This document shows positions 26,610 to 37,472 of a stretch of DNA of 64,000 bases, in pieces. Location: positions 1 to 64,000 of the forward strand of contig JAEUHM010000058.1 in NCBI GenBank assembly GCA_016795485.1, written 5' to 3'. A program made the translations under genes and the position numbers. The notes under the pieces are model-generated. The model was not told the origin of the DNA and made no database searches. It saw nothing but the letters and a program-made list of their open reading frames with translations. Numbering within the stretch: the first letter of the stretch is position 1; every line of letters starts with the position of its first letter. Source of the DNA: Verrucomicrobiaceae bacterium. Its GTDB lineage: Bacteria > Verrucomicrobiota > Verrucomicrobiia > Verrucomicrobiales > Verrucomicrobiaceae.

Positions 26610-27910
26610 TCAGAGCAACAGTTGGATCTTGTTGATTGTGCGGTAGCGCACCGGCTTTGGCTTGGTTACTTTCTCAAGCACTCTTTCCTCGACCAAGCGT
26701 GTCAGCCAAACCTTGGCCTGCGGTTTTGTGACAGCTAGCAAGGTCGCGACTTCCTCTTCAGTGCGACCTTCGGTCAGTCCGCGCTGGAGAATCTCCCGCA
26801 CGGTATTCAATAACTCCACTTCAGGCGATGGCACGGCATCGGCTACTGGCTGCTTAGGTTTTTCCGCTCCTGGTTCAATTGCATTTGCAATAAGTGGTGC
26901 AGCGTAAACTGCCGGTTCCTCCCGCAGTATAAGTGGCAGCGTTTCTTGTCTTGGCTCCGCAGCTATGGATTCTGCCGCAGCGACAAGCACGCGCCCGAGT
27001 TCATTTCCGCTTTGTGGATTTGGCCATGGATTACCACCAAGACTCAGAAGAGCCAAGTTACCTTTGCCTGCATTGGCTCCGTTGCGGACAAATACCGGCA
27101 CGAAGCGTAGTCGTTCGAGTTGCTCAATGGCTCCTGCCCATGTTCCGCCTTTCTCGAAATCCGAAGTCACCACCAAAGCCGCATCTGCCAGAGCGTAGAT
27201 GAGCTTATTGCGCTGCATGGCGTGGCCTACATTGAAGCCCGCCGCTGGGTCGTAGGGAGACACCAGCACCAGTCGGCCATCCATCAGCGGTTCCCGATTT
27301 TCGCGGGCCAGCGCAGCTTTCTCCAAACTGTCCGCCATCACTCCCGCCACATCCCCACCAGCCATCAGTGCCCCGTGCATCGCCGCGCGGTCGATTCCCT
27401 TGGCACCACCGGATACGATGGATTGATGAGCCTCCGCGCTCAGCCTTCCCACGTTCTCCGTGTAGCTTACGATCTCATCATCAACATGCCGCGAGCCGAC
27501 AACCGCTAGCCCTCCTTTCTCCAGTAGGGCAATGTCCCCGCATCCGTAAAGTAGCGGCGGTGCATCTTCCTTGAGCTTTGCTTTTAACCGTTTCGGATAC
27601 TTGTCGTCAGCCCGGCTGACCACCCATATGGTCCGTGCGTTCCATCGCTCCACCGCCTGACTTAATAGGAAGCCTCGACCAAGCAGCGCATCCAGGCGTG
27701 TCCGCCCGAAAGGCTGGGCGCAAACTTCGATCAACTCTGCCGCATCTGCCGAGAGCAAGTCTGCAGGCTGCTTCTGCTTTTGGCGCAAAATGAGAGCGAG
27801 CTTGTTGTATTCGCCCAGACTCAGCAATTCGCGGGAAGTCTCACCGCGTCCGGCAATCAGCGGTGCAGTTAGCAGCAGGATGGCCTGCGTGTTTGGTGTC
27901 AAAGGCTCGA

Positions 27911-27914
<4 letters not shown>
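26610..27914 (-). CDS. DprA/Smf-like protein of the RecQ-PRTase cassette
   Basis: 434-aa DprA-family protein. An N-terminal helical region (about 1-95) precedes a Rossmann-like core with AVVGSRH (137-143), SGGAKGID (158-165), NKLIYALADAALVV and EKGGTWAGA (near 243-251). The last 70 residues look like a winged helix, as in DprA. DprA loads RecA on single-stranded DNA in transformation; defence-associated relatives such as ShosA exist. The ATG at 27914 overlaps the TGA of the upstream RecQ-PRTase gene (ATGA), so the two are translationally coupled and probably work together. A longer frame from 28007 lies inside the upstream gene and is rejected. It is unlikely to be the housekeeping dprA given its setting among restriction-modification remnants. 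Confidence 0.88.
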
Positions 27915-29986
<2,072 letters not shown>

Positions 29987-30000
29987 GGCTGCTTAAATGT

Positions 30001-30135
30001 TCACGGCTCACCTGGCGTGAAATGCGGCCCATGCCCGACCGCATAGCTCAGCACCCCAACTTGTCCACTGAAGTCTGGGAAAAGGAGGAACCGTTTAAGG
30101 GCGGCGTTTTCGACGGTGGATTCGTTGAGGCTCAT
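30001..30135 (-). pseudogene. hsdR: hsdR 5' remnant
   Basis: A 44-codon frame starts MSLNESTVENAAL and ends YAVGHGPHFTPGEP, the N-terminal signature of one HsdR family, in which these two pieces are separated by only about six residues. About 16 residues of unrelated sequence lie between them here, and a stop follows PGEP. The rest of hsdR is absent; the RecQ-PRTase gene begins 14 bases later. It starts 6 bases after the 540-aa gene ends, the spacing expected for an original hsdR gene at that place. Confidence 0.75.
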
Positions 30136-30141
30136 GTCTCT

Positions 30142-31764
30142 TTACGTCGAAATCTGCGGACCAAAGAATGAGTAATCAATTTCCAAGATTGCTTTGCGTG
30201 CATTCGTGGAAACAGCCTGCAGTGAGTTCTCGGCTAAAATCGCTCCGAGTGCGGGGAGGTCTTCTTTTTCGTTAGCAGCATCAATCAGCAGTCGGAACAC
30301 TGGGAACTTGCCAGCACCCATGTCGATAGTCCCGTTGCGAAGCGAGTCCAATGGCGTGCAGAGCGAGTCAGTTTTCTGAACCTCGGCGAGAAGTGTCTCA
30401 TGGGCTGTTTTACTCTTCCCTGTAGCAGACTTGGCGCGAGCTGAGAGGTTGTCAGCAAGCGTATCTCTCCGCTTGTCGCGGACAACAGTCGAGTTCGCGA
30501 GAGTCTTTGCTAGAGTTGAGTTACCAACAACGGGCTTGCTTGTGGCAACGGCTTGAAACAAGGGTTCATACTGTGCCAAGCTTTTCTTGAGTTTGTTGCT
30601 GTAATTTGTAGCGTTGGTGAGTTGCTTAATGAGTTGGCCGATTTCGCCAAGTTTCAATGACCGCAGTAGGAAGAAGCACGGCCCCTTTGTTCCACCATAA
30701 TCCAGCGCACTTGCGACGAATGGCCAAAGACTGTGCGACGAGAGTCCTTCGTTCGTCTCCTCTTCCGGGAGTCCAATACCGTCGATGCCAGTCGCCGCAA
30801 AGCGATAAACTGAATCGATTGGCGGGAGCGACAAGATGCCTTTGTCCAACTCTCCGTTGGCGTTGCCGACATAGCCGCTCCACGCATCGGAAAGCTTGTC
30901 GAACTTCTTCTTCATTCCTGCGATGTAGATCTGCAGCGCCTCGGGATTGGAGGATTTATCGACAATCTTGGCAGCCGTAGCGTTCGCTCCTTTCCCAACC
31001 TTGAATAGGTCCCCAGTTTTCGCCTGTTGGAGGCTCTTGATAAGGACTGAAATGTCTTGAGCGCGCGGTGTCACCTGAACCCGCCGAAGCGATTTCAGCC
31101 AATCAGGCTCTGACTTCGTCAACTCTGGGAGCACCAAGAAAATGCCGGTAAGCGAAGCCGCAGCCTTCGATTTATCGCCCGTATCGAGCAGCGAGGCTAG
31201 TTCTTGAGCAATCAGCGTTTTCTCCTTGGGAAGTGAAGGAATAGCCGGAACCAGTTTGAGATAGGGCTTCCACTTCGTGCTTTCCGCGAGCGTGAGAAGG
31301 AAATCTGCCACGGACTTGCCTGCGACAAACGCCACATCACTTGAAACACCAGCGCCCCCATGAACGGCCGCCGCTCTGGCCGTAAAGATGACAGGGAAAT
31401 TGCTGCAAGCACTATCCAACTTGTTAAGGTGTGCGGCGGCATCGGGAACGCCATGGGTCAAGACCGAGAGGCGCGGAATCTTTGAATCCAAGGTGGCGCG
31501 AAACGAATCGAGTGCCTCCGCCGCTGTGAGGTAAAAGCCACTATCCTTACGGACTATACCAGAAGCACCCAGAACCTCATACAGGCAGGCGGAAATGGCC
31601 AAATCGGCAGCGATGCCAATCAAACCGATCTCAATCGCTCCATCAGTGCTGCTTGGTTCGTAGCCGACGGGCTTCGGAATAGACAGCATGCCAAATGCCG
31701 TGGTCAGTGCTCGTTGGCTTACGGTGAGCCTCTGGTCGGTTTCAGACTTCAGTAAGCGAGGCAT
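30142..31764 (-). CDS. Unrecognised 540-aa protein of a type I R-M accessory locus
   Basis: Not recognised. A 540-aa soluble protein without leader or clear membrane helix, moderately rich in Ala, Lys and Ser. The N-terminal 60 residues contain a hydrophobic patch (IEIGLIGIAADLAISACLYEVLG). The chain looks mostly helical, and no nuclease, ATPase or methylase motif was found. It begins 6 bases after an hsdS 3' end and stops 6 bases before an hsdR 5' end. In an ancestral operon it therefore sat between hsdS and hsdR, a usual place for accessory genes. It is the only full-length gene left of that operon, which suggests selection or recent decay of the rest. Base use is AT-richer than in the neighbouring RecQ gene. 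Confidence 0.75.
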   Translation of the reverse strand: MPRLLKSETDQRLTVSQRALTTAFGMLSIPKPVGYEPSSTDGAIEIGLIGIAADLAISACLYEVLGASGIVRKDSGFYLTAAEALDSFRATLDSKIPRLSVLTHGVPDAAAHLNKLDSACSNFPVIFTARAAAVHGGAGVSSDVAFVAGKSVADFLLTLAESTKWKPYLKLVPAIPSLPKEKTLIAQELASLLDTGDKSKAAASLTGIFLVLPELTKSEPDWLKSLRRVQVTPRAQDISVLIKSLQQAKTGDLFKVGKGANATAAKIVDKSSNPEALQIYIAGMKKKFDKLSDAWSGYVGNANGELDKGILSLPPIDSVYRFAATGIDGIGLPEEETNEGLSSHSLWPFVASALDYGGTKGPCFFLLRSLKLGEIGQLIKQLTNATNYSNKLKKSLAQYEPLFQAVATSKPVVGNSTLAKTLANSTVVRDKRRDTLADNLSARAKSATGKSKTAHETLLAEVQKTDSLCTPLDSLRNGTIDMGAGKFPVFRLLIDAANEKEDLPALGAILAENSLQAVSTNARKAILEIDYSFFGPQIST

Positions 31765-31770
31765 GTCGAG

Positions 31771-32094
31771 TTAGTTGATGGTTTTGATTTCCCCGCTCAG
31801 CAGCTTCGGCAGCAGTGTGGCAAGGGTGGAGGCATTGAAGGAGGTGAGCGTCTTGCCGCTGCCGGTGGTGTGCCAGACAAAGCCGTTGTCGTTGTCGTCG
31901 ATGCACTTCACCATGTAGCGGCTGATCGTCTGCCTAAGTTCGTAGATTGCCAGGAAGGAGTCCGTGAAGGTAGAGCGATGGTTGTCGTTCAATCCCTGAA
32001 GTCTGCCGATGAAGCCGTATTCGATGCCGTCCTCACGAAGCACCGGGGACGACTGGTCGGGTGTGGTGTCGTATTTGATGGAAGCTTGCGGCAT
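31771..32094 (-). pseudogene. hsdR'-'hsdS chimeric remnant
   Basis: The 107-codon frame contains GIEYGFIGRLQGL, then FTDSFL, then NGFVWHTTGSGKTLTSF, which includes the Walker A of an HsdR translocase, so large parts of HsdR are missing between these pieces. Right after SFNAS it changes to TLATLLPKLLSGEI, the usual C-terminal helix of an HsdS specificity subunit, and stops. This looks like a deletion joining hsdR to the 3' end of hsdS. It is too short for any activity. Confidence 0.75.
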
Positions 32095-32469
32095 GGTTTT
32101 GAAGAACAGCGGAGGCAGGATGGCAGGGCCGTGGCTTCATGTTTAAGCATATCCGCTGAAATGTCGCCAGCTTTTGCTGGGGGCGGCTTGGGGGTCCTGT
32201 TGAGCTGCCTGGACATTGGGAAAAGCAGTCGAGACGACGGCACCACACTGGGCGCTTGATGGAGCTTGTAGCAGGTTGATTTTCGGGGCGTGGCGTGGCT
32301 GGAGAAACTGCTAGAGCGGGTCATGCCGGTACTCCGGTATGGTCAAACTTAGAGGCTGATGCACGGTAGCCTCCATGATGACTGCTGGCTTACCGAAAAC
32401 AGGGACCGTTTCCTCCTGGGGTGAGGGTCGATTTTCGGGCTGGGGGAGGGGTTGCTCCGGGGCGGTTTT

Positions 32470-32806
32470 CTGGTCGTCGGAAAGGACTTCCCGAGTCTCG
32501 GTATGCCTCGTCGGATCATCGGCAAGGACTACCGGAGTCTCGGGTGGTGTTGCCGGACGAGCTGGAAGGACTGTCGGAGTCTCGGGTGGTGTTGTCGGAC
32601 GAGCTGGAAGGACTGTCGGAGTTTCGGGTGGTGTTGTCGGACGAGCCGGAAGGACTGCCGGAGTCTCCGGGGGTGCTGTCGGACGAGCTGGAAGGACTAC
32701 CGGAGTCTCCGGGGGGGTTGCCGGACGAGCTGGAAGGACTGCCGGAGTCTCCGGGGGTGCTGTCGGACGAGCCGGAAAGGCTTCCCGACTTTCCCGTCCT
32801 GTTTTC
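32470..32806 (+). repeat. 42-bp minisatellite, about eight units
   Basis: The segment beginning CGGACGAGCTGGAAGGACT recurs at 32554, 32596, 32638, 32680, 32722 and 32764, exactly 42 bases apart. Two more degenerate units precede it (32470, 32512), and a partial one may follow near 32806. Units differ by a few substitutions. 42 is a multiple of three, so each frame gives a 14-residue repeat, but no leader, start signal or known protein pattern supports translation. Confidence 0.85.
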
Positions 32807-32966
32807 TGGTCGTCCGATTCGAGTCCCGGAGTGAGCTGGGGGCTTTATGGGACGGGGGATGCAGCCTCAGGAGAGGGGGGGGCCGTGTCGAAGACGAGTT
32901 TTGCGGTTTCTGACCAGTTATGAACTGGGATGAGGGCGTCTGGGAACAGGGGGCGTGGGGCTATCT

Positions 32967-33052
32967 CCAAGACCAAGATTCAAGATTCAAGATTTAAGGC
33001 CGTCATCCCAACAACTGCAAACCACTGCCAACCATCGCAAACAACTGCAAAC
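32967..33052. repeat. Short repeat tracts at right edge of the island
   Basis: CAAGATT repeats three to four times at 32967-32998, then an imperfect 10-11-base unit (AACTGCAAACC) repeats about four times at 33010-33052. The character resembles the tracts at 26045-26129 on the other edge. Confidence 0.55.
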
Positions 33053-33187
33053 TCCCCCACTACAGACTCCAGAAGACCGAAGCGCGATGTTGTAGCTTGG
33101 CTCTGTGAGCCGGGGGGCTTGGTGGGGGATGAAAAAGATGGTGATGGGGGTTGAAGTCGTTTGGGGTGCGAGTTTCCTCTGCGGGAT

Positions 33188-33712
33188 ATGAGTTATTCTT
33201 GGGCTACTGAGTTCTGTGATTTGTTTGGGCGCTGCGTTGATCGGCATCGAGCTGGGGAGACGAGCTTTGCCAATTGGTTTGGTGCAGGGGATAAGGCGTT
33301 GCTGGAGTCGATTGGGTACACGGAGCAGGAGTTTTTTGACTTCGTGGATGACCATTGCCGCTATGGCGGTGATCCGAGCGTGGAGACGGCGCTGTTGGTG
33401 GCTGCGGTGCGGCGGGATTACTTTAACGTGGTGCAGCAGGGGAAGAGGTCTGGCAAGGTGGTGCCTCCTTCTGAACTGCCGCCGAAGCCGGCGATGATGG
33501 ATGGCATCCCGTGGTTGCCCAGGGTGATGGCTAAGGCGAGGGCTAAGCTGCGGGGTGAGATGGACCCGGACACGATGTATGGGTGCGGCGGGGATAGGCA
33601 GTTCTTTACGAGTCATGACATCCACCCGGCGGATTTCTTGCGGGTGGTGTGGGCTGCTGGTGACGATGATGCGCGTATCTTGAACTTCGTGAAGACGAAA
33701 AGCTGGGCTTGA
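33188..33712 (+). CDS. DUF5069 family protein
   Basis: 174-aa protein. The C-terminal half reads GIPWLPRVMAKARAKLRGE, YGCGGDRQF and DIHPADFLRVVWAAG, the pattern of DUF5069 proteins found in Verrucomicrobia and relatives. The N-terminal half has FGAGDKALLESIGYTEQEFFDFVDDHCRYGG, which looks like a second copy of a similar helical module. The function is unknown. The ATG at 33188 is preferred to a start at 33161. The next gene, an ATPase, begins 7 bases after the stop. Confidence 0.8.
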   Translation: MSYSWATEFCDLFGRCVDRHRAGETSFANWFGAGDKALLESIGYTEQEFFDFVDDHCRYGGDPSVETALLVAAVRRDYFNVVQQGKRSGKVVPPSELPPKPAMMDGIPWLPRVMAKARAKLRGEMDPDTMYGCGGDRQFFTSHDIHPADFLRVVWAAGDDDARILNFVKTKSWA

Positions 33713-33719
33713 TCGCATC

Positions 33720-34331
33720 ATGAGCCGCTTGCCTCAGAAGTCTCGCCGGGAGAGTTGTCGGATTGTGCTCACGGGTGGCCCGGGCGGGGGTAAGACGACG
33801 GCGGCTGATTTGTTCCGGCGGGAGATGGGGGAGAAGGTGGTGCTGGTGCCGGAGGCGGCGACGATGGTGTTTTCTGGTGGGTTTCCACGGGCGACCGAGG
33901 CGCACGCAGTTCATGCGGCTCAGCGGGCGATTTATCATGTGCAGCGTAACCTGGAGGATGTTCAGGCGGCGTTGTATCCGGATCGCGTGCTGCTGTGTGA
34001 TCGGGGCACGGTGGATGGCGCTGCCTATTGGCCGGGGAAGTCGGCGGATTTTTTTGCGGCGGTGGAGTCTACTTTGAAGCGGGAGCTTAAGCGCTATGAC
34101 GCGGTGATTTTCTTTGAGAGTGCTGCGGTGGGTGGGATGAGCATCGAGGGGGGCAATCCTGTGCGCAATGAATCGCTAGAACAGGCGGTCGCGCTGGACA
34201 AGAAGCTGCGAGATCTGTGGTCGAAGCATCCGAGGTTTGTGCTGGTGCCGCACAATCGCTCGTTCTTCAAAAAGATCTCGTACGCCCTGGCCGTGTTGGA
34301 CGGGATTGTGGGTGAGATTGGCTGCCGCTAG
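33720..34331 (+). CDS. AAA-type ATPase/kinase (AAA_28, NadR-like P-loop)
   Basis: 203-aa P-loop protein. RIVLTGGPGGGKTTA is the Walker A near the N-terminus, VPEAAT and LLCDRGTVDGAAYWPG follow as in AAA_28/NadR-type kinases. These resemble nucleoside or metabolite kinases, but the substrate is not known. It closely follows the DUF5069 gene (7-base gap), so the two are likely one transcript. Confidence 0.8.
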   Translation: MSRLPQKSRRESCRIVLTGGPGGGKTTAADLFRREMGEKVVLVPEAATMVFSGGFPRATEAHAVHAAQRAIYHVQRNLEDVQAALYPDRVLLCDRGTVDGAAYWPGKSADFFAAVESTLKRELKRYDAVIFFESAAVGGMSIEGGNPVRNESLEQAVALDKKLRDLWSKHPRFVLVPHNRSFFKKISYALAVLDGIVGEIGCR

Positions 34332-34349
34332 GGGGCGGCAGGGGTTGGA

Positions 34350-35195
34350 TCAATCTCCAACGCCGCTGCCATCGGTGCCACCTGAAGCGCCTGTGCCTGT
34401 GCCGGTACCCGTGCCAGTCCCAGTGCCTGTACCCGTGCCGGTTCCGGTGCCTGTGCCAGTGGTGCCGCCGTCGTCACTGACGTAGCCGCGGCGTTTGACT
34501 TCAGCTTCGAGTTCTTTGAATGCTGCCTCAACGGTGCCGCCGAAGCGCTCGTTCATGCGGTTGGTGAGGGTTTCATCATAGGAGACCTTCATTTCAGAGA
34601 TCTCTGCGAAACCGATGGTGCCGTCGGTCTGCTCAGCGAGCAGGGCGCTTTCGTCTTGAGAGGCTTGGGCGTAGCCTTTCATGGTCTTGGCTGTCTTCAC
34701 CTTGAGGGTAGAAAGAGGGCTCTGAATGGTGACGCTCTGGTTTGACTCTCCAAAGGCCTGCATGGCCAGTGTGGGTGTGCTGCCGGAGGCTGCACCACTA
34801 CCCATGGCCATGACGCAGTAGCGCTTCTCGCGTGTTTTGGCGAAGTAGAAGGCCACGGTGCCTGAGGCGGTGCGATAGGTTTTCCGGCCATCATCGCGTG
34901 AGGTGAGAATGGCGCTGCCTGTCCCGCCGGTGGCTGGGACAACTACATAACCACCGTCCCAAAAGTCGACATTGAATCCATCGACGTGCTCAAAGTTTAA
35001 CTCATAGACGATGACACCGTTGCCTGGAGCGGTGGTGGTGGGTCCACCTCCGGTGCCTGTGCCGGGGTCCGTTCCTGGATCTGTCCCTGGATCCGTCGTT
35101 TGGGCGATGAGCAACGCGGGAGCACACAGCAGGGATAGGCTGAGGAGGTGAGCCGCGCGGGTGAGGGAGGCGAGGAACGGTTTCATTTGATTCAC
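34350..35195 (-). CDS. Secreted protein with Gly-Thr repeat tail
   Basis: 281-aa protein with a Sec leader (about residues 1-31) followed by a DPGT repeat, a globular middle part of about 170 residues (YELNFEHVDGFNVDFWDGGYVVVP..., FYFAKTREKRYCVMAMGSG) and a C-terminal run of about fifteen GT dipeptides. The repeats are encoded by a six-base motif that can change length by slippage. The middle part is not recognised. It converges with the AAA gene. Confidence 0.7.
   Translation of the reverse strand: MNQMKPFLASLTRAAHLLSLSLLCAPALLIAQTTDPGTDPGTDPGTGTGGGPTTTAPGNGVIVYELNFEHVDGFNVDFWDGGYVVVPATGGTGSAILTSRDDGRKTYRTASGTVAFYFAKTREKRYCVMAMGSGAASGSTPTLAMQAFGESNQSVTIQSPLSTLKVKTAKTMKGYAQASQDESALLAEQTDGTIGFAEISEMKVSYDETLTNRMNERFGGTVEAAFKELEAEVKRRGYVSDDGGTTGTGTGTGTGTGTGTGTGTGTGTGASGGTDGSGVGD
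34386..34462. repeat. Six-base simple-sequence tract encoding (GT)n
   Basis: A run of about a dozen imperfect copies of a six-base GT-dipeptide-coding unit inside the secreted-protein gene. Third-base variation between copies limits, but does not exclude, slippage. Confidence 0.65.
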
Positions 35196-35265
35196 ACTAA
35201 TTAGAGAAACTGAAATTGTCTACTATTCCCTTGGACCAGGGATTGACGATTCCGTTGCAAAAGAT

Positions 35266-36222
35266 TTATCCGATGGCTGCTACGGCCTTCTCAATCGCTT
35301 GCTTGGTGAGCTTGATGCCCTCGATCTCGCTATGCTTTTGGCCCTCGTGCTCGATGCCGACGAATCCGGAGTAGCCCGAACCGAGGACGATTTTGAAGAG
35401 CCTGAGGTAGTCGAGCGTCATCTCGCGGCCTTCACGACGGTCTTCGGTGTAGAGTTCACCCGCGCCCGTGTCCCAGTCGTAGGCCTTGGCGCTCATGGCT
35501 CCCTTGACCCATGGCATGAACTCCCGGACCCCGAGGTAGGGGTTGTAGAGCTCGCCGGTGTCACGGTTGGTGTAGAAGTTGCCAAAGTCAGGGAGGATGC
35601 CGACTCGTGGATGATCTGCGGCTTTCATGACGGCGGTGAGCCACTTGCCATTTGAAGACAGGCCCCCGTGGTTCTCCACGAGCACGTTGAGCGAGCGCTT
35701 CTCGGCCTCAAGGCAGAGCGAATGAAGTCCATCAGCGGCGAGTTTCATCTGCTCGTCGGCAGGGAGCTTTGGATTGCTGGCGGCGTTCACCCGGATGCAA
35801 TGGCAGCCAAGGGTGGCAGCGGCATCCAACCACTTGAGGTGATTCTGCACGGTCTGGGCGCGTTTTCCGTTGTCAGGGTCGCCAAGGTTGCCCTCGCGGT
35901 CACACATGATGAGGAGATTCTTCACGCCTGCATCTGCGGCGCGCTTCTTCATTTCTGCCAGGTAGGACTGGTCCTGTGCCTTGTCCATGTAGAACTGGTT
36001 GACGTATTCCAAGCCCTCAATGCCCAAGTCCGCTGCGATTTGTGCAAAGGTCAGTGGATCCTTTTTTTCATGGCCTTCCTTGCCGAAGAAGCTCTTGTTG
36101 AGAGACCACTGAGCTAATGAAATGCGAATGCGAGGCGTGGCTGCTGGTGCGGCGAGTGTGGAACGTGTTGCGGCTGCGGCAGCGAGGGCGGCAAGTTGAA
36201 GAAAACGACGGCGATCAGTCAT
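35266..36222 (-). CDS. Tat-exported sugar phosphate isomerase/epimerase-like TIM-barrel protein
   Basis: 318-aa protein with a twin-arginine leader (TDRRRFLQLAALAAA). The body matches the AP-endonuclease-2/xylose-isomerase-like family: GIEGLEYVNQFYM, HCIRVNAAS, NVLVENHGG (metal-ligand Glu), GILPDFGNF and FVGIEHEGQ. Members isomerise or epimerise sugars with a divalent metal. Exported versions are common in Planctomycetes and Verrucomicrobia. The Met at 36222 is chosen because the leader starts there. The substrate is not known. Confidence 0.87.
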   Translation of the reverse strand: MTDRRRFLQLAALAAAAATRSTLAAPAATPRIRISLAQWSLNKSFFGKEGHEKKDPLTFAQIAADLGIEGLEYVNQFYMDKAQDQSYLAEMKKRAADAGVKNLLIMCDREGNLGDPDNGKRAQTVQNHLKWLDAAATLGCHCIRVNAASNPKLPADEQMKLAADGLHSLCLEAEKRSLNVLVENHGGLSSNGKWLTAVMKAADHPRVGILPDFGNFYTNRDTGELYNPYLGVREFMPWVKGAMSAKAYDWDTGAGELYTEDRREGREMTLDYLRLFKIVLGSGYSGFVGIEHEGQKHSEIEGIKLTKQAIEKAVAAIG

Positions 36223-36292
36223 GGTGGCGCGCACCAAATCAAGCTAGGGGCGCGCGTCAATGCTTCCTGTCTGCGGATGAGACAGGGGTAAC

Positions 36293-36325
36293 AAAAAACA
36301 CCCCCAGAGTTTCCTCCGGGGGTGT
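36293..36325 (-). terminator. Rho-independent terminator of gap
   Basis: 8-bp GC-rich stem (36298-36305 with 36318-36325), an extra inner GAG/CTC pairing, then a T run on the minus strand. It lies about 35 bases after the gap stop codon. Confidence 0.85.
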
Positions 36326-36357
36326 TTGGGTGACGGATAGTCCGTTCTGGTGGTTGA

Positions 36358-37407
<1,050 letters not shown>

Positions 37408-37472
37408 GTCTTTGTATTATTCTTTGAGGATTTGTGAACTGAAAGGGATGCATAGCGCGCTCGCCAGCCTCG

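Larger units (their letters stand above)
32095..33187. other. Long non-coding stretch at the right edge of the island
   Basis: Nearly 1.1 kb with no convincing gene. All three plus-strand frames are open across about 32420-32830, but only because the GC-rich 42-bp repeat contains no stop codon. The stretch holds the minisatellite (32470-32806) and short repeat tracts (32967-33052). Confidence 0.6.

Noticed and set aside
25974..26738. 254-codon plus-strand frame over the left island edge
   Set aside because: It is antisense to the hsdM remnant and the end of the DprA-like gene.
32470..32806. CRISPR array
   Set aside because: The 42-bp units are directly adjacent with no unique spacers, and no cas genes are present.
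32375..32923. Gly/Arg-repeat protein encoded by the minisatellite
   Set aside because: All three plus-strand frames are open because the repeat lacks stops; there is no leader, no start signal and no reason to prefer one frame.
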